Assembly (NCBI GenBank): GCA_963720805.1 | Contig: CAVRGT010000003.1 | Coordinates: forward strand, 62,001-126,000 | Length of the DNA stretch: 64,000 nucleotides | Direction: 5' to 3' | Source of the DNA: VRUE01 sp963720805 | Lineage (GTDB): Bacteria; Actinomycetota; Thermoleophilia; Solirubrobacterales; 70-9 | In this document: positions 42,018 through 50,547 of the stretch, piece after piece | Position numbering within the stretch: the first letter of the stretch is position 1 | Layout of the letters: each line of letters begins with the position of its first letter | The notes under the pieces: generated by a model | The model's input: only the letters and a program-made list of their open reading frames with translations | Told to the model about the DNA's origin: nothing | Database searches by the model: none | Translations under genes and position numbers: made by a program

Positions 42018-42121
42018 CCAAGCGGCCTTGGGACAGGGCGTCGGGTATCCCCTCCCAAAACACTCAAGCGCGGCTCCTGCCGCGCGTTTTGGGAGGGGAT
42101 ACCCGACGCCCTCCCGCTTGG
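42018..42121. repeat. palindromic element, family II, copy b (rpmA-obgE)
   Basis: Perfect 27-base arms (42035-42061, 42086-42112) around a 24-base centre, plus an outer 8-base stem CCAAGCGG/CCGCTTGG (42018-42025, 42114-42121). The centre folds as CGCGGC-TCCT-GCCGCG, so relative to copy a the closing pair is changed on both sides (A-T to C-G). It lies two bases from the rpmA stop codon. Confidence 0.9.
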
Positions 42122-42123
42122 TT

Positions 42124-42378
42124 CTAGGAGTCCTGCAGAACGGTGATGGTCCGCCCCTTGCGGGACGACTTGAACTCGACCGTTCCCGCTCGCGCCGCGA
42201 AAATCGTGTGGTCGCGGCCGAGGCCGGTGCCGTCGCCGGGCCAGAAGCGGGTGCCGCGCTGGCGGACGATGATCTCGCCGCCGGAGACTTTTTGGCCCGC
42301 GAAGACCTTGACCCCGAGCATCTTGGGGTTGGATTCGCGTCCGTTGCGGCTTGAGCCGAGTCCCTTCTTATGAGCCAT
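42124..42378 (-). CDS. rpmA: 50S ribosomal protein L27
   Basis: An 84-residue protein beginning MAHKKGLGSSRNGRESNPKM and containing GQKVSGGEIIVRQRGTRFWPG, the L27 signature at the peptidyl-transferase centre. No N-terminal cleavage extension as in Firmicutes. It overlaps rplU by 11 bases. Confidence 0.98.
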   Translation of the reverse strand: MAHKKGLGSSRNGRESNPKMLGVKVFAGQKVSGGEIIVRQRGTRFWPGDGTGLGRDHTIFAARAGTVEFKSSRKGRTITVLQDS

Positions 42379-42916
42379 CGTCAGAATCCTTTTTAGCAGC
42401 CGCTTTTTTAGCGGGGGCTTTTTTCGCTTTCGCGGCAGGTTTTTTGGCTGCGGCTTTTTTGGCCGGAGCTTTTTTCGCAGCGGGTTTTTTCGCCTCGGCC
42501 GGTTTTTTCGCCGCTGCTTTTTTCTCAGCCGGTTTCGCCGCTTTCGGAGCCGCCTCTTTTTTCTCGGCCGGCTCAGCTTTCTTCGGCGCAGCGGCTTTGC
42601 GGCTGCCGAGGCTGATCTCGGTCACCTCGAGCTTGGTCAGCTCGGAGCGGTGGCCGGCGCGGCGGCGGTAGCCCTTCTTCGCCTTGTATTTGAAGATCTT
42701 GATCTTGGGGCCGCGCAGGTGCTCGGAGACGGTCGCCTCGACCTTGACTTTCTCCAGCTCTTTGCCGCCCGCGACGACCTCTTTGTCGCGGAACATCACC
42801 GGGCGCAGGGCGACTTTGTCGCCCTCTTTGGCGCTCAGTCGATCGACGAGCAGCGAGGTGCCCTTCTCGACCTTGTACTGCTTGCCACCGGTCTCTATGA
42901 CTGCGTACGTGTTCAT
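42368..42916 (-). CDS. rplU: 50S ribosomal protein L21 with long Lys/Ala tail
   Basis: Residues 1-~103 are L21 (MNTYAVIETGGKQYKVEKG, KIKIFKYKAKKGYRRRAGHRSELT). The remaining ~80 residues are Lys/Ala/Pro-rich with AAKKPA-type repeats, as in histone-like tails. The family is normally ~100 residues. The tail could bind rRNA or DNA; the shortness of the repeats invites slippage in copy number. Confidence 0.96.
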   Translation of the reverse strand: MNTYAVIETGGKQYKVEKGTSLLVDRLSAKEGDKVALRPVMFRDKEVVAGGKELEKVKVEATVSEHLRGPKIKIFKYKAKKGYRRRAGHRSELTKLEVTEISLGSRKAAAPKKAEPAEKKEAAPKAAKPAEKKAAAKKPAEAKKPAAKKAPAKKAAAKKPAAKAKKAPAKKAAAKKDSDDGS

Positions 42917-44769
42917 TCGTCCTTGCTCTGGGTTGAGCTTGACCGACCGCGACCACCTCTGCGACCGCGACGGCGACTGCGCGAGGCCGAGGATTCTAGC
43001 TGGGAGCCGTTTTCCTCGCCGCCAGCGCCGGAGCCGGCCCCGTTGGCCTCCTCCCCCTCGGGCAGCGAGGCCACCGCGGCGGCCCGCTCGACCCGCTCGA
43101 TCCGCACCAGTTTGCGCTGGCCGACGAAGCGCCCGCCACCGGTGACGCTGACAATGTAGGAGTCGACCCGGGCGACGGCGTCATCGGCGTTGTACATGTG
43201 CGGCTCGTCAATTTTGACCAGCACCTCCTCGCCGACCTTGAAGGGCAGCGCCCGTTCCTCGATCTCGGCTCGGCTGCCGGTTTCGACCACCTCGAAGGTG
43301 GCGATCGGCAGGGCATCGCCACCCTCGAAGTGGAACTGCTTGCTGCTATCTGCCTCGAGCGCGGCGAGGCCGCTCTCGGGGTCGATCAGCTCGGCGGCGA
43401 CCTTGGGATGAACCCGCAAGAGCAGCGCCTCGGCCTCCTTGGCACCGGCGGCGATGTCGGGCAGGCGCCGCATCGCGTCGAGCGCCACCGTCTCAGCGGA
43501 GAGCACGACGCCTTCGCCCTCGCAGGTCGGGCAGGGCACGGTGAGGATCTCGCGCACCCCGTCGGTGACGTTCTGGCGGGTCATCTCGACCAGCCCAAGC
43601 GGCGAGACCTCGACCACGTAGCTCTTCGACTTGTCCGCGTCGAGCGCTTTGCGCAGCGTTTTCAGCACTTTGTCGCGGTTGCGGGCCCGGGCCATGTCGA
43701 TGAAGTCGATGACGATGATGCCGCCGATGTCACGCAGGCGCAGCTGGCGCACGGCCTCCTCGGCCGCCTCGGTGTTGACCCGGGTGATCGTCTCCTCCAG
43801 GCCGCCTTTGCCGCGACCGGTGAAGCTGCCGCTGTTGACGTCCATCACGGTCAGCGCCTCGGCGTAGTCGATGATCAGGTAGCCGCCCGAGGCGAGGTCG
43901 ACGCGCTTGCCCAGGGTCGACTCGATCTCCTTGTCGATGCCCCACTTCTCGAACAGCGGCTTGCGCTCTTTGTAGAGCTCGACGCCGTCGACCAGCTCCG
44001 GCGCGGTGCGCTGGAAGAAACTGGTCACCCGTTCGAACTGCTTGGGCGAGTCGATGATCGCTTTCTCGAAGTCGCTGAGGAAGACGTCGCGCAGGACGCG
44101 GACCGGCAGGTCGGCCTCCTGGAAGACCAGATCCGGGGCGACGATCTGCTCGGTGCGCCGCTGCAGCACGTCGTTGAGCTTGTGCAGGTAGCCGATCTCG
44201 CGCACGAAGTCGGCCTTTTTGGCGCCGTGGGCGGCGGTGCGGACGATCAGCCCGCCCGGGCCTTTGTAGGTGCGGTCGACCATCTTGCGCAGGCGGTCGC
44301 GCTCGGAGTCCGCCAGCCGCCGGCTGACGCCGACGCCGCTTCCCTGCGAGGCGTAGACCAGGTAGCGCCCGGCGATCGAGACGTTCATCGAGAGCCGCGC
44401 GCCCTTGGTCTTGAGCGGGTCCTTGACCACCTGCACGACGATCTCCTGACCGGGTTTGATCAGCTCGTCGATGCGGCGGCCTTTGCCGGTGCCGCGGCCG
44501 CGCTTTGGCGCCTGTTCTCCGTTCGGGAGGACGATCTCGTCGACGTGGAGGAAGCCGTTGCGCTCGAGGCCGATATCGACGAAGGCGGCCTCCATGCCGG
44601 GCAGGACGTTGTCGACCTTGCCCTTGTAGATGTTGCCGACGATCGAACGCCGGCCGCGGCGCTCGATGTAGAGCTCCGCTACGTCGCGTTTGCCGCCTTT
44701 CGTCTTTGACTCGAGGACGGCGACGCGGGTCTCGCCACGATCGGCGGAAACCAGAATTGTCTTTTTCAT
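42913..44769 (-). CDS. rng: ribonuclease E/G
   Basis: A 618-residue endonuclease. S1 domain (GNIYKGKVDNVLPGMEAAFVDIG, residues ~45-70), catalytic Asp pair in MDVNSGSFTGRG and IIVIDFIDMARARN, and the zinc-link CPTCEGEG. After a small C-terminal beta domain with VTGGGRFVGQRKLVRI it ends in a Ser/Arg/Gly-rich basic tail, perhaps for RNA. It is coupled to rplU by a 4-base overlap. RNase E and G are hard to separate; length suggests a compact E/G hybrid of Actinobacteria. Confidence 0.96.
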   Translation of the reverse strand: MKKTILVSADRGETRVAVLESKTKGGKRDVAELYIERRGRRSIVGNIYKGKVDNVLPGMEAAFVDIGLERNGFLHVDEIVLPNGEQAPKRGRGTGKGRRIDELIKPGQEIVVQVVKDPLKTKGARLSMNVSIAGRYLVYASQGSGVGVSRRLADSERDRLRKMVDRTYKGPGGLIVRTAAHGAKKADFVREIGYLHKLNDVLQRRTEQIVAPDLVFQEADLPVRVLRDVFLSDFEKAIIDSPKQFERVTSFFQRTAPELVDGVELYKERKPLFEKWGIDKEIESTLGKRVDLASGGYLIIDYAEALTVMDVNSGSFTGRGKGGLEETITRVNTEAAEEAVRQLRLRDIGGIIVIDFIDMARARNRDKVLKTLRKALDADKSKSYVVEVSPLGLVEMTRQNVTDGVREILTVPCPTCEGEGVVLSAETVALDAMRRLPDIAAGAKEAEALLLRVHPKVAAELIDPESGLAALEADSSKQFHFEGGDALPIATFEVVETGSRAEIEERALPFKVGEEVLVKIDEPHMYNADDAVARVDSYIVSVTGGGRFVGQRKLVRIERVERAAAVASLPEGEEANGAGSGAGGEENGSQLESSASRSRRRGRRGGRGRSSSTQSKDE

Positions 44770-44820
44770 TTGAGTTAGCTCAGTTCAGAGTAGGTACGCA
44801 CGCCTGGCCCCTTCAAGGGA

Positions 44821-46017
44821 TCACCAGGCGAACCTGCCTTTCTGGCTGAGCCGCGCTTGCATGTGGATGCTCTGGAGGACGCCGATCGCCACGAGGGTCG
44901 CCAGTACAGACGACCCGCCGTAGCTCATCAGCGGCAGGGGGATCCCGGTGATCGGCATGATCCCCAGGTTCATCCCCACGTTTACGAAGACCTGGAAAAG
45001 GAGCATGCCGGCGATACCGCCGGCGACCAGGGTCCCGTAGGAGTTCTTCGAGAGCGTCACAATCCGCAGCGCCCGCCAGATAAGCAGGGCGTATAGGGAT
45101 AGGACCAACGCGGCTCCCATGAATCCGTAGCGCTCACCGATCACGGCGAAAATGAAATCGGTGTGCCGCTCAGGGACAAAGTTGAGCCGCGTTTGGGTGG
45201 CACGATCGCCGCGTCCGGTCTTCTCCCCGGAGCCGATGGCGATCTTGGCCTGGTTTTGCTGATAGCCCGCGTCGCTGGGGTCCGCGCTGGGCTGCAGGAA
45301 AGAGGTCAACCTCTGCTCCTGGTAGCCCTTCAGAACCGGCGCCCCAACTGCGGGCGCCAGCACGAGAACCGCCACTGTCATGACGACGAAGGCCGCGCCG
45401 ATCACCGCGAAGTGCGTCCAACGGACGCCCCCCACGTACATCACGGCGAGGGTGATTGCCCCGAACACCAAAGCGGTGCCGAGATCCGGCTGCAAGAAGA
45501 CGAGCGCAGCCGGTGCCAGGCCGAGGCATAGGTAGCGCACGGTGCGCTGCCAATCGGAGCCTCTCCTGGCGCCATCGAGGACAAACCCGGCAAGGGCCAA
45601 GACGAGCAGCACCTTGCCGAGCTCCGATGGCTGGAAGCTGAAGAAGGGAAGTTCGAAGGAGCGCCGCGAGCCGCGCGCGGCGAAGCCGAAGACGAAGACG
45701 AGCGAGATGCTGACGCAGAGGAAGGTGTAGATGCCGACCCGCAGCTCGCGGAAGCGTGAGTAATCGATGCGGGTCAGCAGATACATAGCGACGATCCCGA
45801 GCACGCCGTAGATTGCCTGCCGGTCCACGTAGTAATACGGGTTGCCGGGGACGTCGTGCTTAGTGGCCTGGGCCAGGGTGAAGACGCTGAAGACCACGAG
45901 GGCCGCGGCGGAGAAGGCCAGCGGGGCGTCCATGTATGGCAGGCCAAGGCGCTCGGCGATGCCGGGATGGAAGGCAAAAGGCTCGGCTCGGGCGCGGCGC
46001 GCGCGGGTCGCGTACAT
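44821..46017 (-). CDS. rodA: rod-shape protein RodA (SEDS glycosyltransferase)
   Basis: A 398-residue polytopic SEDS protein from ATG 46017. Helices alternate through RIDYSRFRELRVGIYTF, FSFQPSELGKVLLVLAL, FLQPDLGTALVFGA, ERHTDFIFAVIGERYGFMG and ITGIPLPLMSYGGSS, the motifs that define FtsW/RodA. It polymerises lipid II with PBP2, encoded immediately upstream. Stop and next start leave 8 bases. Confidence 0.96.
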   Translation of the reverse strand: MYATRARRARAEPFAFHPGIAERLGLPYMDAPLAFSAAALVVFSVFTLAQATKHDVPGNPYYYVDRQAIYGVLGIVAMYLLTRIDYSRFRELRVGIYTFLCVSISLVFVFGFAARGSRRSFELPFFSFQPSELGKVLLVLALAGFVLDGARRGSDWQRTVRYLCLGLAPAALVFLQPDLGTALVFGAITLAVMYVGGVRWTHFAVIGAAFVVMTVAVLVLAPAVGAPVLKGYQEQRLTSFLQPSADPSDAGYQQNQAKIAIGSGEKTGRGDRATQTRLNFVPERHTDFIFAVIGERYGFMGAALVLSLYALLIWRALRIVTLSKNSYGTLVAGGIAGMLLFQVFVNVGMNLGIMPITGIPLPLMSYGGSSVLATLVAIGVLQSIHMQARLSQKGRFAW

Positions 46018-46025
46018 CGTCGCGC

Positions 46026-47894
46026 CTAGCCTTCGCTTTCTTCTTCTGTGCTCGCGTCGTGCGCGAGCTGTTTGGCGAAATACGCTTCCAGGATCTTCCT
46101 TGCTGCCGGCGCCGCCGATTCGTCGCCGAAGCCGCCTTCCTCCATCGTAACGAAGGTGACGATACGCGGATTGGGGTACGGAGCAAGGACGCCGTACCAC
46201 GACTGGTCCAGGTGCGGCGGGCGCTGGGCGGTGCCGGTCTTGCCCGCAACCGGGATCGGAAAGCTGCTGAAGGTGTCGAATGAGGTCCCGCCACCGTTCT
46301 GCGCCGCGTCGTGCAGGCCTTCCAGAATCGCGGCCCTGTAGCGGGGGTCGATATGGATGTGGCGGCGCGGCGCTGGGTCGAATTCCTTCAGCACCCGGCC
46401 GGCGGGATCGTCGATTTCCTTGCCGAGGTGCGGGGTGACGACGGTGCCGCCGTTGGCCAGGGTCGCGTAGGCGATCGCCATCTGCAGCGGGTTGGTCTGC
46501 AGATCGCCCTGCCCGGTGGCGAGCTGGATATTGTCGCCGGGGGACCAAGGGCGGTCGGTGCCGCCTTCCTTGAAGAGCTGGTTGCGCCAGTGCTGCGAAG
46601 GGAGCAGCGTTTCGTCTTCGACCGGCAAGTCGATCCCGGTCGGCCGACCGATGCCGAGCGCGTGCCCCCAGTGCTGCAGTTGGCCGCTGTCCCACATGCG
46701 GTAGCCGAGGGTGTAAAAGAAGACGTCCGAGGACACTTCCAGCGCCGGGACGAGGCTGACGGTGCCGTTTGCCGCTTCGCCGGCGTTTTTGAACGTTTCG
46801 CCGCCGATTTCGAACTGGCCGGGATCGTTGATCACCTCGTTCAGCTGCAGGTTGCCGCTTTCGAGCGCCGCCAGGGCGGTTATGAGCTTGAAGGTCGAGC
46901 CGGTCGGATAGAGGCCGTTGGTGACCCGGTCGAGCAGCGGCGCGGCTGGATTGTTGTAGGTCTCTTCGACCTGCTTCTGGGTCAGCGGCGGGGTGAGGAG
47001 AGCGGGTTCGTAGGTCGGGAATGAACCGAGGCCAAGGATTTCGCCCGTGTGCACGTCCATCGTGATGAAGCCGCCCGGGAGGCCGCGTTCGGCAAGGGCC
47101 GCTTCGCCGGCCACCTGCACCTTTTCGTCGATCGAGAGCTTCAGGTTGTCGCCGGGTGCGGGGGCCTTGGTGAAGAGCCGCCCGTTCGGGGTGGGCTCAC
47201 CGAGGGCATCGACTTGGACCCTGGTCAGGCCAGGTTTGCCGCGCAGAAAGCGGTCATAGGTGTCCTCGATCCCGCCCTGGCCGATCGCGTCACCTGGCAG
47301 CAGGCCGCGGAAGCGCGACTCTTTCAGCTGCGCTTCGGTGATCTCGCCAACGGTGCCGAGGATGTGAGCGGCCAGGGCGCCATCCGGATAGTCGCGGACG
47401 AAGACGCGCTCGACCTCGACGCCGGGAAAGCGCGCCTGGTTCTCCTGCAGGTAGTAGACGAGGTCGTGGCCGACGTCGCGGCGCAGGGTGACCGGCGCTG
47501 CCGGCGCCAGCTTCAGCTCTTCGTGCATCGTGCGACGCACGTGCCTGAGGCTGCTGTGAGTGAGCTCGGCGAGGCGGGAGAGCTCGAGATGGCGTTCGGC
47601 CGGGTCTTCGGGCAGCTTGCGCGGGTTCACCTGCAGCGCCAGGCTGGTCCGGTTGGCGACCAGCACTTTGCCGTTGCGGTCGAGGATCTCGCCGCGCGGA
47701 GCGCTGGTGCGGAAGGAGCGAGTGCGATTGTTCTTCGCTTCGGCGAGGTACTTTTCGCCGTCGATCACCTGCAGCAGCCACAACCTGAAAAACAGCACTC
47801 CAAAGAGAACAACGGCAACGCCGCCAAAAAGGGCAATGCGCAGCGCCAGCCGGTTGGTCATCGCGGGGCCGCGCTCGTCGGAGCGGAGGTACAT
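46026..47894 (-). CDS. mrdA: penicillin-binding protein 2
   Basis: A 622-residue class B PBP. A short cytoplasmic start, one membrane helix (ALRIALFGGVAVVLFGVLFF), a pedestal domain (GEILDRNGKVLVANR) and the transpeptidase with the active Ser in GSTFKLITA (S-x-x-K), SSDVFFY (second motif) and AGKTGTAQ (third). Start could also be ATG 47861. It forms the elongasome pair with RodA. Confidence 0.97.
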   Translation of the reverse strand: MYLRSDERGPAMTNRLALRIALFGGVAVVLFGVLFFRLWLLQVIDGEKYLAEAKNNRTRSFRTSAPRGEILDRNGKVLVANRTSLALQVNPRKLPEDPAERHLELSRLAELTHSSLRHVRRTMHEELKLAPAAPVTLRRDVGHDLVYYLQENQARFPGVEVERVFVRDYPDGALAAHILGTVGEITEAQLKESRFRGLLPGDAIGQGGIEDTYDRFLRGKPGLTRVQVDALGEPTPNGRLFTKAPAPGDNLKLSIDEKVQVAGEAALAERGLPGGFITMDVHTGEILGLGSFPTYEPALLTPPLTQKQVEETYNNPAAPLLDRVTNGLYPTGSTFKLITALAALESGNLQLNEVINDPGQFEIGGETFKNAGEAANGTVSLVPALEVSSDVFFYTLGYRMWDSGQLQHWGHALGIGRPTGIDLPVEDETLLPSQHWRNQLFKEGGTDRPWSPGDNIQLATGQGDLQTNPLQMAIAYATLANGGTVVTPHLGKEIDDPAGRVLKEFDPAPRRHIHIDPRYRAAILEGLHDAAQNGGGTSFDTFSSFPIPVAGKTGTAQRPPHLDQSWYGVLAPYPNPRIVTFVTMEEGGFGDESAAPAARKILEAYFAKQLAHDASTEEESEG

Positions 47895-47903
47895 AGCCGT
47901 TCC

Positions 47904-48452
47904 TCAGACCCCCAGCGCCTTGGGCCGGCGCGAGCGCTGCACTTTCGGGTCGTCGACCAGGGCCGGCCGCAGCACCCGCCGCACGAGCAGGTAGAGCGGC
48001 CAGCCGAGGAAGAAGGCATAGACGCCCTTGAGCAGCAGGTCGCGGACGATCAGCAGGCTCACCGGGGCGTCGATCCCAAGCAGCAGCTGGATCACGCCGA
48101 AGCCGAGCTCGGCGCCCAGGGTGAAGCCCATGCAGAGCAGGGCCGGCGTCAGCGAGTTGTGGATCTCAAAGCGCTCGCGGTAGAGCCCGGCCAGGTAGCC
48201 GACGCTGAGCAGGACCAGCGAGGAAACGCCGAGCGCCTCGACCAGCAGGCAGTCAAGGAAGAAGCCGATCGAGAAGCCGGCGACTGCGCCGGTGAGGCTG
48301 CCGCCGAGCAGGGCCAGGCAGACGACCAGGGCCGGGAGGATGTCCGGGCTTACGTGGAAGAGCTCGACCTGGGAGAAGAAGGAGAGCTGCAGGAGCACGC
48401 CGAGCAGGCCGATCGCGGCGATGCGCAAGACGATCTTCGGAGTGACGATCAC
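47904..48452 (-). CDS. mreD: rod-shape-determining protein MreD
   Basis: A 182-residue membrane protein from GTG 48452, overlapping the mreC stop. About five helices, including ILRIAAIGLLGVLLQLSFF, LPALVVCLALLGGSLTGAVAGFSIGFFLDC and SLLIVRDLLLKGVYAFF. The motif GFFLDCLLVEALG is typical. It works with MreC and RodA/PBP2. Confidence 0.93.
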   Translation of the reverse strand: MIVTPKIVLRIAAIGLLGVLLQLSFFSQVELFHVSPDILPALVVCLALLGGSLTGAVAGFSIGFFLDCLLVEALGVSSLVLLSVGYLAGLYRERFEIHNSLTPALLCMGFTLGAELGFGVIQLLLGIDAPVSLLIVRDLLLKGVYAFFLGWPLYLLVRRVLRPALVDDPKVQRSRRPKALGV

Positions 48453-49313
48453 CGGCGCGAGCCCCCGGTCAGGACCTGAACCAGATCGAGGTTGCGCAGA
48501 TCGGCGAAGGGGCGCACGTCGACCTGTTCTTTGGCCTCCTGTTCGATCGCCTGTTCGATCACCGGGGTTTTCGTCACTTCGCCCAGCGGCAGGCCGGGCG
48601 GGAAGAGCGAGCAGTGCCCCTGGGAGCACCAGCCGGCGGTGACCACGGTCTGACCGCCGTGAACCCGCTTGGTCGAGTCGATGAAGTCGAGGATCAGCGT
48701 TTCTGGGTCGCCGACTTCGGGCTTGACGAGGCCCTGGACGCCGGAGGGGACGACCTTGCCCGAGACCGCGCTCGCGTGGTCGGTTGAGCAGCATCACCTG
48801 AGAAGAACCCGGCTCGACCGCGGCGATGCGGCCGATCAGGCCGTCGCCGCTGATCACCGGATCGTCGACGTGGACGCCGTCGCCGCTGCCGACGTCGATC
48901 CCCACGCTCGAGCGCCAGATCGTCGGCGAGCGCGCGATCACCCTGCCGGTGACGAGCTCGTAGGCCGAAGTGGCAAGCGCGGGACCGCGATCGAGCTTGA
49001 CCAGCTTGCGCAGCTGGGCGTTCTCCTGCATCGCCTCCTGGTCGGCGACGGCCTCCGCTCGGACCTTGGCCAATTGGCTCTTGAGGCGGCCGTTTTCGCC
49101 CTTGGCGTCAAAGGTCTTGTCGAACCAGTCGACCAGGTCGCGGGCCGGCTTCAGGGCGCGGTCTGCGACGCCCTGAACCGGGCTGAAGATCGTGCTGACG
49201 CCGCGCTGCAGGCCGTTGGAACCCTGCCCGTAGGTGATCGTCAGCAACACGAAGGAGCCGACGATCAGCAGGGCGAGAACCGCCCTACGGCGGCGTACTT
49301 GCTTTCGATACAC
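48449..49313 (-). CDS. mreC: rod-shape-determining protein MreC, with one frameshift
   Basis: First frame (ATG 49313): basic start, helix (AVLALLIVGSFVLLTITYG), coiled coil and the beta domain through DPVISGDGLIGRI and SQVMLL. The frame then changes near 48787, apparently one extra A in CTCAACCGAC, into TDHASAVSGKVVPSGVQG...VVTAGWCSQGHCSLFPPGLPLGEV. The 865-base span is one over a multiple of three. The gene is otherwise complete, so a base-call error is the likely cause. Confidence 0.9.
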
Positions 49314-49377
49314 GGTGAAGGCCTAAGTTTTGGGGCTTGCGGTGAAGGGGACCTAAGCAAAGCGCCCGGCCCCGGAA

Positions 49378-49475
49378 TGACTCTGCCAGTTGAGCGGGCA
49401 TCTGGCTCTCGTCGCGAAGGCGCTGTTCGAGTCCTTGCAGCAGCGCGCCGCCACCGACAAGGGTAATAGTGCCGC
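49378..49475 (-). pseudogene. remnant of the mreB C terminus
   Basis: Directly after the maf stop a frame reads GTITLVGGGALLQGLEQRLRDESQMPAQLAES, matching the MreB actin-fold motif (LTGGGALLRGL..RL..ET). Only this piece is present; the rest of mreB is absent and maf occupies its place. It lies immediately upstream of mreC where mreB normally is. A functional mreB would have to be elsewhere. Confidence 0.65.
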
Positions 49476-50024
49476 TCAGCCCTGGTCGAAAAGTTCCGGC
49501 GCCAGCTCGAACAGCAGACCCACCGGCAGCCCGACAACGTTGGAGACGCTGCCCTCGATCCGCTCGACCAGCGTTGATCCGAGCGTCTGGATCGCGTACC
49601 CCCCGGAGCGCCCCTCCCACTCGCCGAACTCGACGTAGCGCTCCTTCTCGGCCTCGCTGAGCTGCTTGAAGGTCACCGCACTCCGTTCGAGACCGGCCCT
49701 CTCCTCACCATCGACAGTGATCACGAGCCCACTCAGGACCTCGTGCGTCCTGCCGGACATACGGTCGAGGTAGCGGCGCGACTCGGCAGCATCGACAGGC
49801 TTGCCCAGCGCCTTGCCATCGAGCACCACATCCGTATCGCATGCGATCACGACCCCGTCGTGAGGCACAGCGCGAGCCTTGAGCCGCGCGTTCTCCAGCA
49901 CCTCGAACTCAGGATCGCCACCCGCGAGCTCATCCACTCCGGAAACGACCACCTCGAACTCAATCCCGAGCTTCTGAAGAATCTCAGCTCTCTGCGGAGA
50001 TCCGGATGCCAGAACGACGTTCAC
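49476..50024 (-). CDS. maf: Maf-family nucleoside triphosphate pyrophosphatase
   Basis: A 182-residue protein. The start GTG 50024 gives VNVVLASGSPQRAEILQKLG, the family opening; the longer frame to 50069 reads through a palindromic element and is rejected. Other motifs: VIACDTDVVLDGKALGKP and GYAIQTLGSTLVERIEGSVSNVVGLP. Maf hydrolyses dTTP/UTP and modified nucleotides. The element's left arm overlaps the GTG. Confidence 0.94.
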   Translation of the reverse strand: MNVVLASGSPQRAEILQKLGIEFEVVVSGVDELAGGDPEFEVLENARLKARAVPHDGVVIACDTDVVLDGKALGKPVDAAESRRYLDRMSGRTHEVLSGLVITVDGEERAGLERSAVTFKQLSEAEKERYVEFGEWEGRSGGYAIQTLGSTLVERIEGSVSNVVGLPVGLLFELAPELFDQG

Positions 50025-50139
50025 GGGACCGGGTGGGTGGGGTCGGAGCGTCTTGCACTTTTTCGGCAATCCCTTGCGGCGCCAGCAAAGGCGTCTTCAC
50101 CGAAAAAGTTAAGCGAAGACCCCACCCACCCGGTCCCGT
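50023..50139. repeat. palindromic element, family I, copy b (ndk-maf)
   Basis: Perfect 22-base arms (50023-50044, 50118-50139; ACGGGACCGGGTGGGTGGGG...) enclose the same ~73-base core as 6022-6096, inverted. The left arm covers part of the maf GTG; the right arm ends one base before the ndk stop. The arms bear no likeness to those of copy a. Confidence 0.9.
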
Positions 50140-50547
50140 CTACGCCAGCTCTGGGAACCAGATCTCAATCTCGCGCTCAGCCGACTCGTCGGAATCGGAG
50201 CCGTGGACCATGTTGAAGGTCACCTCGAGGGCGAAATCACCGCGGATCGAGCCGGGCGCGGCCTCGACCGGGTTGGTGGCGCCGATCAACTGCCGGGCCG
50301 CCGCGACGGCTTCGTGACCCTCGAGCACCATCGCGACCAGGGTGCCGCCGGTGATGAAGGAGACGAGCTCGCCGAAGAAGGGCTTCTCGGTGTGCTCTTC
50401 GTAGTGCTTGTTGGCAATCGGCTCGTCGGCGCGCATCGTCTTCAGCGCCGCGATCCGCAGGCCCTTGCGCTCGAAGCGGGCAATCACCTCGCCGGTCAGG
50501 GCGCGCTGGAAGGCGTCAGGCTTTACGAGGATCAGCGTCCGGCTCAC
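50140..50547 (-). CDS. ndk: nucleoside diphosphate kinase
   Basis: A 135-residue enzyme from GTG 50547 (SRTLILVKPDAFQRALTGE), with the catalytic His in NMVHGSDSDESAEREI. The longer frame to 50775 is rejected as it runs through the neighbour. Its start lies inside the end of the zinc-ribbon gene by ~30 bases. Confidence 0.97.
   Translation of the reverse strand: MSRTLILVKPDAFQRALTGEVIARFERKGLRIAALKTMRADEPIANKHYEEHTEKPFFGELVSFITGGTLVAMVLEGHEAVAAARQLIGATNPVEAAPGSIRGDFALEVTFNMVHGSDSDESAEREIEIWFPELA

Noticed and set aside
48449..49313. Programmed frameshift in mreC
   Set aside because: No slippery heptamer or stimulatory structure at the site; same kind of single-base change occurs in five other places.
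49476..50069. Maf start at ATG 50069
   Set aside because: The extra residues come from the palindromic element and do not resemble Maf; GTG 50024 begins the conserved strand.
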